Below the pieces are notes generated by a model, which did not search any database, was not told the DNA's origin, and was given only the letters and a program-made list of their open reading frames with translations. A program made the translations under genes and the position numbers. Of a stretch of 64,000 nucleotides of DNA, positions 39,320-48,629 are shown one piece after another. The stretch spans positions 27,310 through 91,309 of the forward strand of contig NZ_JADBGI010000027.1 of the NCBI RefSeq assembly GCF_014892575.1. The letters run 5' to 3'. The DNA is from Nocardiopsis coralli. GTDB lineage: Bacteria; Actinomycetota; Actinomycetes; Streptosporangiales; Streptosporangiaceae. The first letter of the stretch is position 1; each line of letters opens with the position of its first letter.

Positions 39320-39439
39320 GATTCCAGGCAGCGTCACAGCACGTGCGCGCGGTCCGTGCCTCCGACCCCGGGCCCCACGGTCGTCGGTACTGCCCGGTAG
39401 GACCATCAGCGCCCCCAACCAGCGGAGCCAAGGAAAAGC

Positions 39440-41239
39440 ATGAGCGAGACCCCGACGAACCCTCCGTCTCCGGACGACCCCCAGGAGGGGCAGCAGTCCG
39501 GCGCGCAGCAGCCTGCGCCGCAGCCCTCCGGCGAGCAGCCGGCGCCCGGGCAGCCCTCGGGGGCGCAGTCGCCGTACGCGCCCGAGTACGGGCAGCCGCA
39601 GCCGGGGCAGGGTGTGCCCGGCGGTGACCAGGGCGCCTTCGGCCAGCAGCCCCCGCAGCAGCCGCCCTACGGCCAGCCCGGCCAGCCCCCGTCCGGTGGG
39701 CAGCCCGCCTACGGCCAGCCCTCCGGCGGCCAGCCCGGCTACGGCGCTCCGCAGCAGCCCGGACAGCCCCAGCCCGGCCAGCCGGGGTACGGGGCCCCGC
39801 AGCAGCCCGGCCAGCCCGGTCCCGGGTACGCTCCCCCGCAGCCGGGGTACGGCCAGCCGCAGCCCGGACAGCCGGGTGCGCCCGGTGACCAGGGCGCCTT
39901 CGGCCAGCAGCCCCCGCAGCAGCCGCCCTACGGCCAGCCCGGCCAGCCCCCGTCCGGTGGGCAGCCCGCCTACGGCCAGCCCTCCGGCGGCCAGCCCGGC
40001 TACGGCGCTCCGCAGCAGCCCGGACAGCCCCAGCCCGGCCAGCCGGGGTACGGGGCCCCGCAGCAGCCCGGCCAGCCCGGTCCCGGGTACGCTCCCCCGC
40101 AGCCGGGGTACGGCCAGCCGCAGCCCGGACAGCCGGGTGCGCCCGGTGACCAGGGCGCCTTCGGCCAGCAGCCCCCGCAGCAGCCGCCCTCCGGCCAGCC
40201 CCAGCAGCCCGGGCAGCAGCCCCCGTCCGGTGGGCAGCCCGCCTACGGCCAGCCCTCCGGCGGCCACCCCGGTTAGGGCGCTCCGCAGCGGCCCGGACAG
40301 CCCCAGCCCGGCCAGCCGGGGTACGGGGCCCCGCAGCAGCCCGGCCAGCCCGGTCCCGGGGACGCGCCCCCGCAGCCGGGGTACGGCCAGCCGCAGCCCG
40401 GACAGCCGGGTGCGCCCGGTGACCAGGGCGCCTTCGGCCAGCAGCCCCCGCAGCAGCCGCCCTACGGCCAGCCCCAGCAGCCCGGGCAGCAGCCCCCGTC
40501 CGGTGGGCAGCCCGCCTACGGCCAGCCCTCCGGCGGCCACCCCGGCTACGGCGCTCCGCAGCAGCCCGGACAGCCGGGTGCGCCCGGTGACCAGGGCGCC
40601 TTCGGCCAGCCGCCCCCGCAGCAGCCGCCCTACGGCCAGCCCCAGCAGCCCGGGCAGCAGCCCCCGTCCGGTGGGCAGCCCGCCTACGGCCAGCCCTCCG
40701 GCGGCCACCCCGGTTACGGCGCTCCGCAGCAGCCCGGACAGCCCCAGCCCGGTTACGGTCAGCCGCAGCCCGGGTTCGGCCCCCAGCCCGGTCAGCCCGG
40801 CGGCCCCGGTGCCCCCGGCCCGTACGGCGCCCCGGAACAGGGCACCTTCGGCCAGCCCGGTGCCCCGGTCCAGCAGGCCCCCGGCGGCGGCAACGAGGTG
40901 CTCGTCGGCATGCTGGCGCACCTGTCCGGCTTCATCCTGGCGTGTGTGGGCTGGCTGCCCCCGCTGGCGATCTACCTCGCCAAGCGCAAGCAGTCGGCGT
41001 TCGTGCGCCACCACGCCTCCGAGGCGGCCAACTTCCAGTTCACGCTGCTCATCCCCTACGTCATCGCGGCGGCGACCTTCATCGGCCTGGGGATCTTCGT
41101 CCCCACGCTGTCCTGGATCGGCTCGGCGCTGTTCGCGCTGATCTGGATCGTCGCGATCATCTTCGGCGTTCTGGCCGCCACCAGCGCGAACAAGGGGCAG
41201 TGGTACCGCTACCCGGTGAGTATCCGCCTGCTCAAGTGA
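39440..41239 (+). pseudogene. DUF4870 membrane protein with Pro/Gln/Gly repeats, interrupted by an amber codon
   Basis: One frame runs from ATG 39440 to 41239 but is stopped by TAG at 40274-40276 after 278 residues. The N-terminal part is a low-complexity Q-P-G-Y repeat region; the C-terminal part (from about 40898) is a DUF4870 domain with about three membrane spans (LVGMLAHLSGFILACVGWLP, FTLLIPYVIAAATF, ALFALIWIVAIIFGVL). Equivalent repeat units read TAC (Tyr) at that codon. The same unit also has Gln-to-Arg and Tyr-to-Asp changes, which argues against a simple base-call error. The membrane part could be made by restart at GTG 40898. Confidence 0.8.
39623..40740 (+). repeat. Long in-frame tandem repeats in the DUF4870 gene
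   Basis: Unit starts, marked by GGTGACCAGGGCGCC, fall at 39623, 39884, 40145, 40418 and 40586. Units 1 and 2 are 261 bp and appear identical base for base. Unit 3 is 273 bp and holds the amber codon. Unit 4 is 168 bp, and unit 5 runs out into the unique region. All lengths are multiples of three, so copy-number change keeps frame. Confidence 0.9.
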
Positions 41240-41310
41240 CCCCCGCCTCCGGTGCCCTGATCCCGCCAGGGGGCAGGTCGAACCACCAACAGGACGACTG
41301 AGGAACACAC

Positions 41311-41994
41311 ATGTCCTACCCGAACCCTCCCGGCGGCCCAGGCGGCCAGGGATGGCAGCACGGCGGCATGCCGCCCCAGGGCAACCCTTCCGGCGGTTAC
41401 CCGCCGCCCGCCCAGGCCCCGGGCGGCTACCCGCCCCAGCACACGGGGGGACAGCCCCCGCAGTCCGGCGGATACGGGCCCCCGCCGCCCGCGCCCGGCG
41501 GTCAGCCCGGCGGCCCGGGCATGCCCCCGGCCGGCCATCCGCAGGGCGGGCCCCCGGTCCCGTACCAGGACCCCTACGCACAGCAGGGGCAGGGCTGGGG
41601 CAACCCCTACGCGCAGCAGGGCCAGGCCTGGGGTGACCCGTATGCCCAGCAGCAGGGCATGTACGGCCACGGCCACCCGACCCACGCCGAGTGCGACTCC
41701 GCCAAGGTCGTGCACATCGGCGGGATCTTCGGTGTGCTCGTCGCGCTCATCATGTACCTGATGAAGAAGGACGAGTCACCCTATGTGCGGTACCACGCCG
41801 CGCAGGCGCTCAACTTCCAGCTGCTGATGATGATCGGTTACTTCATCAGCGGTCTGCTGTTCATCGTCGTGATCGGTATCGTCCTGTGGGTCGGGCTGCT
41901 CGTCACCTCGATCGTGATCCAGATCAAGGCCGCGGGCGCGGCGGGACGCGGTGAGTGGTACCGCTTCCCGTTCAACGTCAGCTGGGTGAACTGA
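41311..41994 (+). CDS. DUF4870 membrane protein with Pro/Gly/Gln-rich N-terminus
   Basis: A 227-aa intact paralogue of the previous gene. Residues 1-130 are rich in Pro, Gly, Gln and Tyr (GGYPP, PYAQQGQGWG repeats). Then comes the DUF4870 domain: HIGGIFGVLVALIMYLMKKDES, VRYHAAQALNFQLLMMIGYFISGLLF and IVLWVGLLVTSIVIQIKAA, ending GEWYRFPFNVSWV. Function unknown; such proteins are small membrane proteins with a disordered cytoplasmic arm. It lies 71 bp downstream on the same strand, evidently a tandem duplicate. Confidence 0.82.
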   Translation: MSYPNPPGGPGGQGWQHGGMPPQGNPSGGYPPPAQAPGGYPPQHTGGQPPQSGGYGPPPPAPGGQPGGPGMPPAGHPQGGPPVPYQDPYAQQGQGWGNPYAQQGQAWGDPYAQQQGMYGHGHPTHAECDSAKVVHIGGIFGVLVALIMYLMKKDESPYVRYHAAQALNFQLLMMIGYFISGLLFIVVIGIVLWVGLLVTSIVIQIKAAGAAGRGEWYRFPFNVSWVN

Positions 41995-42013
41995 GCCCGG
42001 GGCACACACAGCA

Positions 42014-42041
42014 GGAGGGGGTCGCCGCGGCGGCCCCCTCC
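42014..42041. terminator. Bidirectional hairpin terminator between DUF4870 and hemW
   Basis: GGAGGGGG (42014-42021) pairs with CCCCCTCC (42034-42041), with further pairing of CGCCG/CGGCG inside, between convergent genes. Confidence 0.7.
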
Positions 42042-42057
42042 TTCGTGTCCGGCAAGA

Positions 42058-43290
42058 TCAGGTGAGCTCGCGCACGACGGCGTCGGCGAGCAGGCGGCCC
42101 TTGCGGGTGAGGACGGCGCGGCCCCTGCCGTGGGCGTCGGCGTCGAGGAGACCCTTGGCCACGGCGTGCTCGGCCGCGGCGCGCCCGTGCGGGTCGAGGA
42201 GGTCGAGCGGGCAGCCCTCGGCCACGCGCAGCTCCAGCAGGATGCGTTCGAAACGGCGCTCTTCGGCGGTGAGGACCTCGCGGGCGTGGCCGGGGCTCTC
42301 CCCCGCGGCGAGGCGCTGGGCGTAGGCGGCCGGGTGTTTGACGTTCCACCAGCGGGTTCCGCCGACGTGGCTGTGGGCGCCCGGGCCCACACCCCACCAG
42401 TGCCCACCGGTCCAGTACAGGTGGTTGTGCTCGCTGCGGCCGTGGGGACCGCGCGCCCAGTTGGAGACCTCGTAGGCGCTGTAGCCGGCGGCGGTGAGGG
42501 CGTCGTCGGCCATGACGTAGCGGTCGGCCATGGTGTCGTCGTCCGGCGCGGAGAGCTCGCCGCGGCGCACGCGGACGGCCAGGCGGGTGCCCTCCTCCAC
42601 GATCAGGGAGTAGGCGGAGACGTGGTCGGGGCCGGCGGCGATCGCGGCGTCCAGGGAGGCGGCCCAGTCGTCGTCGGACTCACCCGGGGTGCCGTAGATG
42701 AGGTCGAGGTTGACGTGGTCGAACCCGGCCTCTCGGGCCCAGCGCACGCACTGCTCGGGGCGGCCGGGGGTGTGGCCGCGCTCCAGGACCTTCAGGACGT
42801 GCTCGCGGGCGCTCTGCATGCCGAAGGAGACCCGGGTGAAGCCGGCCTCGCGCAGGCGGGCGAGGTAGTCGGGGTCGACGGTCTCGGGGTTGGCCTCGGT
42901 GGTGAGCTCAGCCTCGGGGAGCAGACCGAAGCGGTCCCGGATGCGGGCGACGATGCGGCCGAGGTCCTCCGCCGGGAGGAGTGTGGGGGTGCCCCCGCCC
43001 ACGAAGACGGTGCTGACCGCGGGGCGTGCGCCGCCCAGGACCCGGTCGGCGAGGTCGATCTCGGCGATGGCCTGGTCGGCGTAGGTCTCGCGCGAGGACG
43101 TGGCGGTGCCGTCGCGGGAGACGAGCTCCTCGGCGGTGTAGGTGTTGAAGTCGCAGTAGCCGCAGCGTGTGACGCAGAACGGTACGTGGACGTAGAACCC
43201 GAGGGGACGCCGGCCGAGCTCGGCCAGCGCCTCCTCGGGCAGGGCGCCGGTGGACGGTACGGCTTCGCCGTCGAGGGCTACGGAAGGCAT
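42058..43290 (-). CDS. hemW: Radical SAM heme chaperone HemW
   Basis: A 410-aa radical SAM protein. The cluster motif is FCVTRCGYCDFNTY (CxxxCxxC, about residues 36-49), followed by GGGTPTLL and the HemW hallmark HNHLYW. It lacks the extra cysteine of true HemN coproporphyrinogen dehydrogenases, as HemW does. It likely delivers heme to respiratory proteins. ATG 43290 was chosen; longer readings run into guaD. In many actinobacteria hemW lies near hrcA. Confidence 0.9.
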   Translation of the reverse strand: MPSVALDGEAVPSTGALPEEALAELGRRPLGFYVHVPFCVTRCGYCDFNTYTAEELVSRDGTATSSRETYADQAIAEIDLADRVLGGARPAVSTVFVGGGTPTLLPAEDLGRIVARIRDRFGLLPEAELTTEANPETVDPDYLARLREAGFTRVSFGMQSAREHVLKVLERGHTPGRPEQCVRWAREAGFDHVNLDLIYGTPGESDDDWAASLDAAIAAGPDHVSAYSLIVEEGTRLAVRVRRGELSAPDDDTMADRYVMADDALTAAGYSAYEVSNWARGPHGRSEHNHLYWTGGHWWGVGPGAHSHVGGTRWWNVKHPAAYAQRLAAGESPGHAREVLTAEERRFERILLELRVAEGCPLDLLDPHGRAAAEHAVAKGLLDADAHGRGRAVLTRKGRLLADAVVRELT

Positions 43291-43300
43291 GCCTCCAGTG

Positions 43301-44668
43301 TCACCGACCCGGCGGCGTGCCCCGGCCCACGTCCTGCGGTCCCACCGCACGCCCGGCCAGGTAGGTCCGGCGCACGGCCCGGTCGTCGCCGAGCACCGAG
43401 AGTGCGAACAGGACGTCGGTGACCGATGCCGCGCGTTCGGTCCGCCGGGCCAGCAGGGGTGTGGCCCTCGGGTCCAGGACGACGAGGTCGGCCTCGTGCC
43501 CGGGCCGCAGGGCGCCGACGCGGTCGTCGATGTCCAGGGCGACCGCGTTCCCGAGCGTGGCCAGGTACAGCGAGCGCACCGGGTCGAGGCAGCGCCCCCG
43601 CAGCTGCGCGACCTTGTACGCCTCGCCCATGGTGGCCAGGATGGAGAAGGTGGTCCCGGCGCCCACGTCGGTGCCGAGCCCGACGTGGACCGGACGGTCC
43701 CGGTCCTTGGCCTCGTGCAGGGGGAAGAGCCCGCTGCCAAGGAAGGAGTTGGACGTCGGGCAGTGGCTGATGGCGGTCCCGGTGCCGTGGCACAGCCGGA
43801 AGTCCTCCTCCCCCAGGTGCACCCCGTGTGCGTACAGCGCCCGGCGGCCGGTGAGTCCGTGGTGGTGGTACACGTCCAGGTAGCCGGCGCGGTCGGGGAA
43901 GAGCTGCCGCACCCACGCGACCTCGTCGGTGTTCTCGGCCAGGTGGCTGTGGACGTGCACGTCGGGGTGCTCGCGCCACAGGTCGCCCGCGGCCCGCAGC
44001 TGTTCCGGGCTGCTGGTGGGGGCGAAGCGCGGGGTGATCGCGTACATGTTCCGGCCGCGGCCGTGCCAGGCGCGCAGCAGGTCGCGGGACTCCTCGTAGC
44101 CGCGCTCGGGGTCGTCGCACAGGTGTCCGGGGGCGTTGCGGTCCATGAGGACCTTGCCGGCGATGATCCGCATGTCGACGGCGGAGGCCTCCGCGAACAG
44201 GGCGTCCACGGAGTGCGCGTGCACGGTGGCGAAGGTCATGGCCGTGGTGGTGCCGTTGCGCAGCAGTTCGCCCAGGAACTCCCGTGCCATGGCGGTGGCG
44301 CGGCCGGGGTCGGCCATCGCTGCCTCGGCCGGGAAGGTGTGGTTGTTCAGCCAGTCGATGAGCTGGTCACCGTAGGCGGCCACCATCCCGGTCTGCGCGT
44401 AGTGCACGTGGGAGTCGATGAACCCGGGCCCGACCAGGCAGCCGGGGTAGTGGTCCACGCGCGTGCCGTCGGGCAGCCCGGGCAGGACGTCGGCGGCGGG
44501 GCCCGTGCGCACGATCCGCCCGTCCTGGACCACGATCACCCCGTCGGGCTGGTGGACGAAGCACTCCTCGACCGGACTGTCGAAGGGGCTGCCGGTGAAG
44601 TGGACGAGGTCGCCGCGCACCGCGGTGATCTCGCCCCTCCCGTCGAGGGATCGGGGGGCGGGGTTCAT
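43301..44668 (-). CDS. guaD: Guanine deaminase
   Basis: A 455-aa amidohydrolase that converts guanine to xanthine and ammonia. Zinc ligands are DSHVHYAQ (about residues 88-95), His in VHSHLAENTDE and Asp in GLGTDVGAG; PRFAPTSS and CPTSNSFLGSGLFPL are guanine-deaminase motifs. It starts 3 bp after the xanthine dehydrogenase stop, so it is the third gene of the xdh operon and feeds xanthine to that enzyme. Confidence 0.92.
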   Translation of the reverse strand: MNPAPRSLDGRGEITAVRGDLVHFTGSPFDSPVEECFVHQPDGVIVVQDGRIVRTGPAADVLPGLPDGTRVDHYPGCLVGPGFIDSHVHYAQTGMVAAYGDQLIDWLNNHTFPAEAAMADPGRATAMAREFLGELLRNGTTTAMTFATVHAHSVDALFAEASAVDMRIIAGKVLMDRNAPGHLCDDPERGYEESRDLLRAWHGRGRNMYAITPRFAPTSSPEQLRAAGDLWREHPDVHVHSHLAENTDEVAWVRQLFPDRAGYLDVYHHHGLTGRRALYAHGVHLGEEDFRLCHGTGTAISHCPTSNSFLGSGLFPLHEAKDRDRPVHVGLGTDVGAGTTFSILATMGEAYKVAQLRGRCLDPVRSLYLATLGNAVALDIDDRVGALRPGHEADLVVLDPRATPLLARRTERAASVTDVLFALSVLGDDRAVRRTYLAGRAVGPQDVGRGTPPGR

Positions 44669-44671
44669 CGG

Positions 44672-47410
44672 TCACGTGCTCCGTTCTCTGGCGGGTCGGG
44701 CTCCGTCGAGGGCGAGCCACACGGTGTCGCGTGCCAGCGGCAGCCGGGTGAAGCGGTGCCCGGTCGCGTCCCTGACGGCGTTGGCCAGGGCCGGGGCGAC
44801 GGGGTTGAAGGGGCTCTCGCTCATGGACTTGGCGCCGAGCGGCCCGAGGGCGTCCTCGGTCTCGGCGAAGTGCACTTCGAGCCGGGGAACGTCCGCGTAG
44901 GCGGGGATGTGGTACTTGCGGAAGGACGTGGACTCCACCTCGCCGAGCGTGTCCAGGCGCACGTTCTCGTACAGGGCGGCGCCCAGGGCCTGGGCGAACC
45001 CGCCCTCCACCTGGCCCCGGCACTGGTTGGGGTTCATGACACGGCCGGCGTCGGCCGCGTGCACGGCGCGCAGGATGCGCACCTCCCCGGTGTCGGGGTC
45101 GACCGCCACCCGGAACCACTGGCCGTTGAAGGCGACGGACCGGGGTGTACCGCCCCAGTGCCCGTGCGCGTTCACCGGCCGGCCGGAGGCGGTGGCCCGG
45201 TCGTGGAGCCGGATGAGGGGGACCGAGCGCCCGTGTGCGCGGGCTCCGTCGCGGTCCAGGGAACACACGCCGGCGTCCGCGTCCAGGCACGCCGCAGCCT
45301 CCTCCAGCAGGCGTTCGCGCAGGGCGGTGGCGGCCCGGTGGGTGGCCTTGCCGGCGACCACCGTGCCGGTCGAGCCGAACGCCCCGGTGTCGTGGCCGAC
45401 CACGTCGGTGTCGGACTGGCTGACCACGATGCGGTCGGCGGTCGTGCCCAGGACCGTCGCGGCGATCTGCCGGTGCACCGTCGTGGTTCCGTTGCCGAAC
45501 TCGGCGGTGCCCACGGCCAACGCGTACCGGCCGTCGGGGAGCAGCGTGACCTCGGCGTCAGCGAAGTGTCCCCGGGGCGGCACGGTGTCGATCATGCACA
45601 CCGACATCCCCTGGCCGACCAGCCAGCCGGGGGGCGGTTCCACACCGTTCGCGCCGGGGTCGTCCTGGGCGGCGCGGAGGGTGCGCAGCATCTGGTCGAG
45701 CCCGTAACTGCCGTACTCGACGTCCTCCTCGTCCTCGTGCAGTGCAGACATCGGGTCGCCGGGCCGGATGACGTTGCGCTCGCGCAGGTCGAGGGGGTCC
45801 ATGCCGAGCTCGCGGGCGAGTTCGTCCATGGCCTGTTCCACGGCGAACACCGTCTGGCTGAGCCCGTACCCGCGGAAGGCCCCGGCGGGGACCGTGTTGG
45901 TGTAGACGGCCCGGGCGTCGATGCGCTTGTTGGGGCAGCGGTACAGGGACACCGACTCGCCGCAGCCGTGGAACATGACGCCGGGACCGTGGTTGCCGTA
46001 GGCGCCGGTGTCGGAGAGCATCCGCATGCTGAGGGCGGTGAGGGTGCCGTCGGCGCGGGCACCGACCTTCACCCGGACGGCCATGGGGTGGCGGGTGGAG
46101 GTCCCGGTGAACTGTTCGCTGCGGGTGAGCTCGATCTGGGCCGGGCGGCCGGTGCGCATGGCGGCGAGGGCGGCGATGTCCTCGACCATGGTCTCCTGTT
46201 TGCCGCCGAAACCCCCGCCCACGCGCTCGGCGTACACCCGCACGTTCTCGCGGGGCAGGTCGTAGAGGGTGGCCAGCGCGTCCCGGGTGAGGAAGGGGAC
46301 CTGGGTGCTGGAGCGGACGGTGAGCTCTCTGCGCTCGCCGTCCCACCAGGCGATCGCGCAGTGGGTCTCCAGGTGGGCGTGCTGGACGCGCTGGGTGTGG
46401 AACTCCTCCTCGTACACCACGTCGGCCTCGGCGAACCCGGCCTCGACGTCACCGGTCCCGCCGTGCACCTGCGCGACGACGTTGCGCGCGGGGTCGGCGA
46501 TCCGGGACTCGGGGCCCTTGTCGTGGACGACCGGCGCCCCGGGGGCCATGGCCTCCTCGGGTGTGTACACGGCGGGCAGGACCTCGTACTCGACGCGGAC
46601 CAGTCCGAGCGCGCGGTCGGCGATGCGTTCGCTGTCGGCGACGACCGCTGCCACACGTTGGCCCTTGTGGCGGACGACGTCGTCGAGGAGGCGCAGGTCG
46701 TCGGGGTCGTCGCGGCTGTGTTCGTGGCGGGCCGTGGAGTAGAGGCGTTCGGGTGCGTCGGCGTGGGTGAGGACGGCGTGCACCCCGGGCAGGGCCGTCG
46801 CCTCGGCGGTGTCGATCCGGGTGATGCGGGCGTGGGAGTGCGGGGAGCGCAGCAGCTTGACGTACACGCGGTCGTCGGTCTCCACGTCCAGCGTGTAGCG
46901 CACCTGTCCGCTCACGATGGCCTCGGCCGCGGGCGCGGGCAGGCTCCGGCCGGTCTCGGCACCGGCGCACGGTTCCTCGGTGTTGCGGACGCGGTTCACG
47001 GCGTCCTCGATGGTCCGGTAGCCGGTGCAGCGGCAGAGGTTGCCCTTGAGGGAGCGAGGCAGGTCGGAGCGCTGCTCGTCGTCGAGGGCGGCGGTGGTCA
47101 TGATCATCCCGGCGGTGCAGAAACCGCACTGGAAACCCTGGGCGTCCACGAACGCCCGTTGCACCGGATGCAGCTCGCCGTCGGCGCCGAGCCCGGCCAG
47201 GGTGGTCACCTCGCGCCCCTCGACCCGGTGTGCGGGGTACAGGCAGCTGTGCACGGGTGCGCCGTCCACGTGGACCGTGCAGGCGCCGCAGTCGCCGGCG
47301 TCGCAGCCCTTCTTGACGTCCAGCCGGCCGAGTTCGCGCAGGTAGGTGCGTAGGCACTGGCCGGGGTGGGGGCGGTGCGGGTGTTCCTTCCCGTTGACGT
47401 GGAAGCTCAC
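44672..47410 (-). CDS. Xanthine dehydrogenase, fused 2Fe-2S and molybdopterin subunit
   Basis: A 912-aa fusion. The N-terminal 160 residues carry two [2Fe-2S] sites (CDAGDCGACTVHVDG ending in HSCLYP, and CGFCTAGM with CRCTGY). The rest is the Mo-cofactor subunit with GGGFGGKQ, GAFRGYG and the catalytic Glu in AKSMSESPFNP. The FAD subunit is the preceding gene. It oxidises hypoxanthine or xanthine to urate. GTG 47410 has GGAGG 7 nt upstream and overlaps the FAD-subunit stop as GTGA. The GAKSMSESP ending differs from the common GAKGVGEPP, so the exact purine substrate is less certain. Confidence 0.88.
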   Translation of the reverse strand: MSFHVNGKEHPHRPHPGQCLRTYLRELGRLDVKKGCDAGDCGACTVHVDGAPVHSCLYPAHRVEGREVTTLAGLGADGELHPVQRAFVDAQGFQCGFCTAGMIMTTAALDDEQRSDLPRSLKGNLCRCTGYRTIEDAVNRVRNTEEPCAGAETGRSLPAPAAEAIVSGQVRYTLDVETDDRVYVKLLRSPHSHARITRIDTAEATALPGVHAVLTHADAPERLYSTARHEHSRDDPDDLRLLDDVVRHKGQRVAAVVADSERIADRALGLVRVEYEVLPAVYTPEEAMAPGAPVVHDKGPESRIADPARNVVAQVHGGTGDVEAGFAEADVVYEEEFHTQRVQHAHLETHCAIAWWDGERRELTVRSSTQVPFLTRDALATLYDLPRENVRVYAERVGGGFGGKQETMVEDIAALAAMRTGRPAQIELTRSEQFTGTSTRHPMAVRVKVGARADGTLTALSMRMLSDTGAYGNHGPGVMFHGCGESVSLYRCPNKRIDARAVYTNTVPAGAFRGYGLSQTVFAVEQAMDELARELGMDPLDLRERNVIRPGDPMSALHEDEEDVEYGSYGLDQMLRTLRAAQDDPGANGVEPPPGWLVGQGMSVCMIDTVPPRGHFADAEVTLLPDGRYALAVGTAEFGNGTTTVHRQIAATVLGTTADRIVVSQSDTDVVGHDTGAFGSTGTVVAGKATHRAATALRERLLEEAAACLDADAGVCSLDRDGARAHGRSVPLIRLHDRATASGRPVNAHGHWGGTPRSVAFNGQWFRVAVDPDTGEVRILRAVHAADAGRVMNPNQCRGQVEGGFAQALGAALYENVRLDTLGEVESTSFRKYHIPAYADVPRLEVHFAETEDALGPLGAKSMSESPFNPVAPALANAVRDATGHRFTRLPLARDTVWLALDGARPARERST

Positions 47411-48228
47411 GTGGTACCTCCGGAGAGCTCGGCGCGGATCTGTTCCGCGAGCAGGTGGGTCACGTGCCGGCGCCAGCGCGGGTGGCCGTGCATGTCGTCG
47501 AAGTAGTCCTCGGGGGCGAGCCGGTCGGACAGGGCGGTCCGCAGTGCCTCCGCGGAGGGCACGGACGGCAGGCGCAGCTGGACCGGCCTCGGCGTGGACG
47601 CGGTGACCGTGAGCGTGAACGCGCCGTCGACGGGGTCGGACGTGCCCACCAGGAGGGCGGCCGAGCGTCCGTGGGGTGTGAGGGAGACCTGGCGGAACGC
47701 CGAGCGCCGCCGCAGGGCCCGGTAGGGGACGCGGACGGCGCGCAGCACCTCGCCCGGTTCGAGTTGCTTGAGGCCGTTGCCGGTGACGAACTCGGCGACG
47801 GGGACGGTGCGGCCGGGGCCGCGGTCCGGGGCGGCCCGGAGGACGCACTCACCGTCCAGCGCGGCGGTCAGCGAGATCATGGGGCCCGCGGGCAGGCCGT
47901 TGCACAGGTTGCCGCCGACGGTCGCCTCGTTCCAGATCTTGAAGGAGGCCAGGAAGGCGCGCGAACACTGGTCGACCAACGCGAAGGAGGCCCAGTCGGG
48001 GTCGGGTTCGAGGGCCCGGAGCTGGGCGACGGTGCACGTTCCCGCGATCTCCAGGTGGTCGGAGCGGCGCACCAGCGGGGGCCAGCCCAGGTCCTTGAGG
48101 TCGAGCAGGCGGGACACGTGCGGCTGCGGTTCGGAGAACAGGAAGGTGCCGCCGCCGAGCCAGGCGTCGCCGGGCCGCCAGTCGGTCGCCGTGGCCGGCC
48201 GCACCTCGTCGACGGAGTTCAGGTCCAT
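47407..48228 (-). CDS. Xanthine dehydrogenase FAD-binding subunit
   Basis: A 273-aa CoxM/XdhB-type FAD subunit. The PCMH-fold motif AWLGGGTFLFSEPQPHVSRLLDL is at about residues 22-44 and ASFKIWNEATVGGNLCNGLPAGPM binds FAD. It passes electrons from the Fe-S sites to NAD+. It is first in the operon, 400 bp from the divergent pucR gene, and coupled to the Fe-S/Mo subunit. ATG 48228 gives the conserved length. Confidence 0.88.
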   Translation of the reverse strand: MDLNSVDEVRPATATDWRPGDAWLGGGTFLFSEPQPHVSRLLDLKDLGWPPLVRRSDHLEIAGTCTVAQLRALEPDPDWASFALVDQCSRAFLASFKIWNEATVGGNLCNGLPAGPMISLTAALDGECVLRAAPDRGPGRTVPVAEFVTGNGLKQLEPGEVLRAVRVPYRALRRRSAFRQVSLTPHGRSAALLVGTSDPVDGAFTLTVTASTPRPVQLRLPSVPSAEALRTALSDRLAPEDYFDDMHGHPRWRRHVTHLLAEQIRAELSGGTT

Positions 48229-48331
48229 GGACCGGCGCTCCTCTCCTGGGGGGTCGTGCGGTTCGGGATCCGGGACGAACGGAAATGGCACTGAGCGGAA
48301 ATAGCGCCTTCGGTGTTTCTTTTCCGCGGCC

Positions 48332-48402
48332 GCAACACCCCGGGCCCGAAAAGGACGGGAAGACCTTTCCGTGAACGGGGAACCGTCAGCCCGGGGTGTT
48401 GC
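48332..48402. promoter_or_regulatory. Long inverted repeat in the xdh-pucR divergent region
   Basis: GCAACACCCCGGGC (48332-48345) and GCCCGGGGTGTTGC (48389-48402) are perfect 14-bp inverted arms; between them AAAGG and CCTTT form a nested pair. Just to the left CGGAAA and TTTCCG (48296-48326) make another pair. The 400-bp gap (48229-48629) otherwise holds no gene. These are candidate binding sites for PucR; no clear IclR-type site is present. Confidence 0.45.
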
Positions 48403-48629
48403 ACGGCCACCGCTTCGGCCGGTGCACCGAGTCAAACAAGGGACCTGCGTCACTGTCGATTGGTGCGTCACACGGGATCCCCGTCACCCTTTCGCGCCTC
48501 TTCGTATGATCGACCAGCATCCCAAACAGCGACGATCCCGCGCTTCTGCCACCCGGAGGGGCCGGTTAGGCTCGCACGTGCCGCACCCGATCAGGAGTGA
48601 GAAGGGGATGCCCCTACCGAGGAGGAAAT

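Noticed and set aside
40274..40276. Recoding of TAG as pyrrolysine or another amino acid
   Set aside because: Other units have an ordinary Tyr codon there, the unit carries further damage, and no pyrrolysine genes are seen. A nonsense mutation is simpler.
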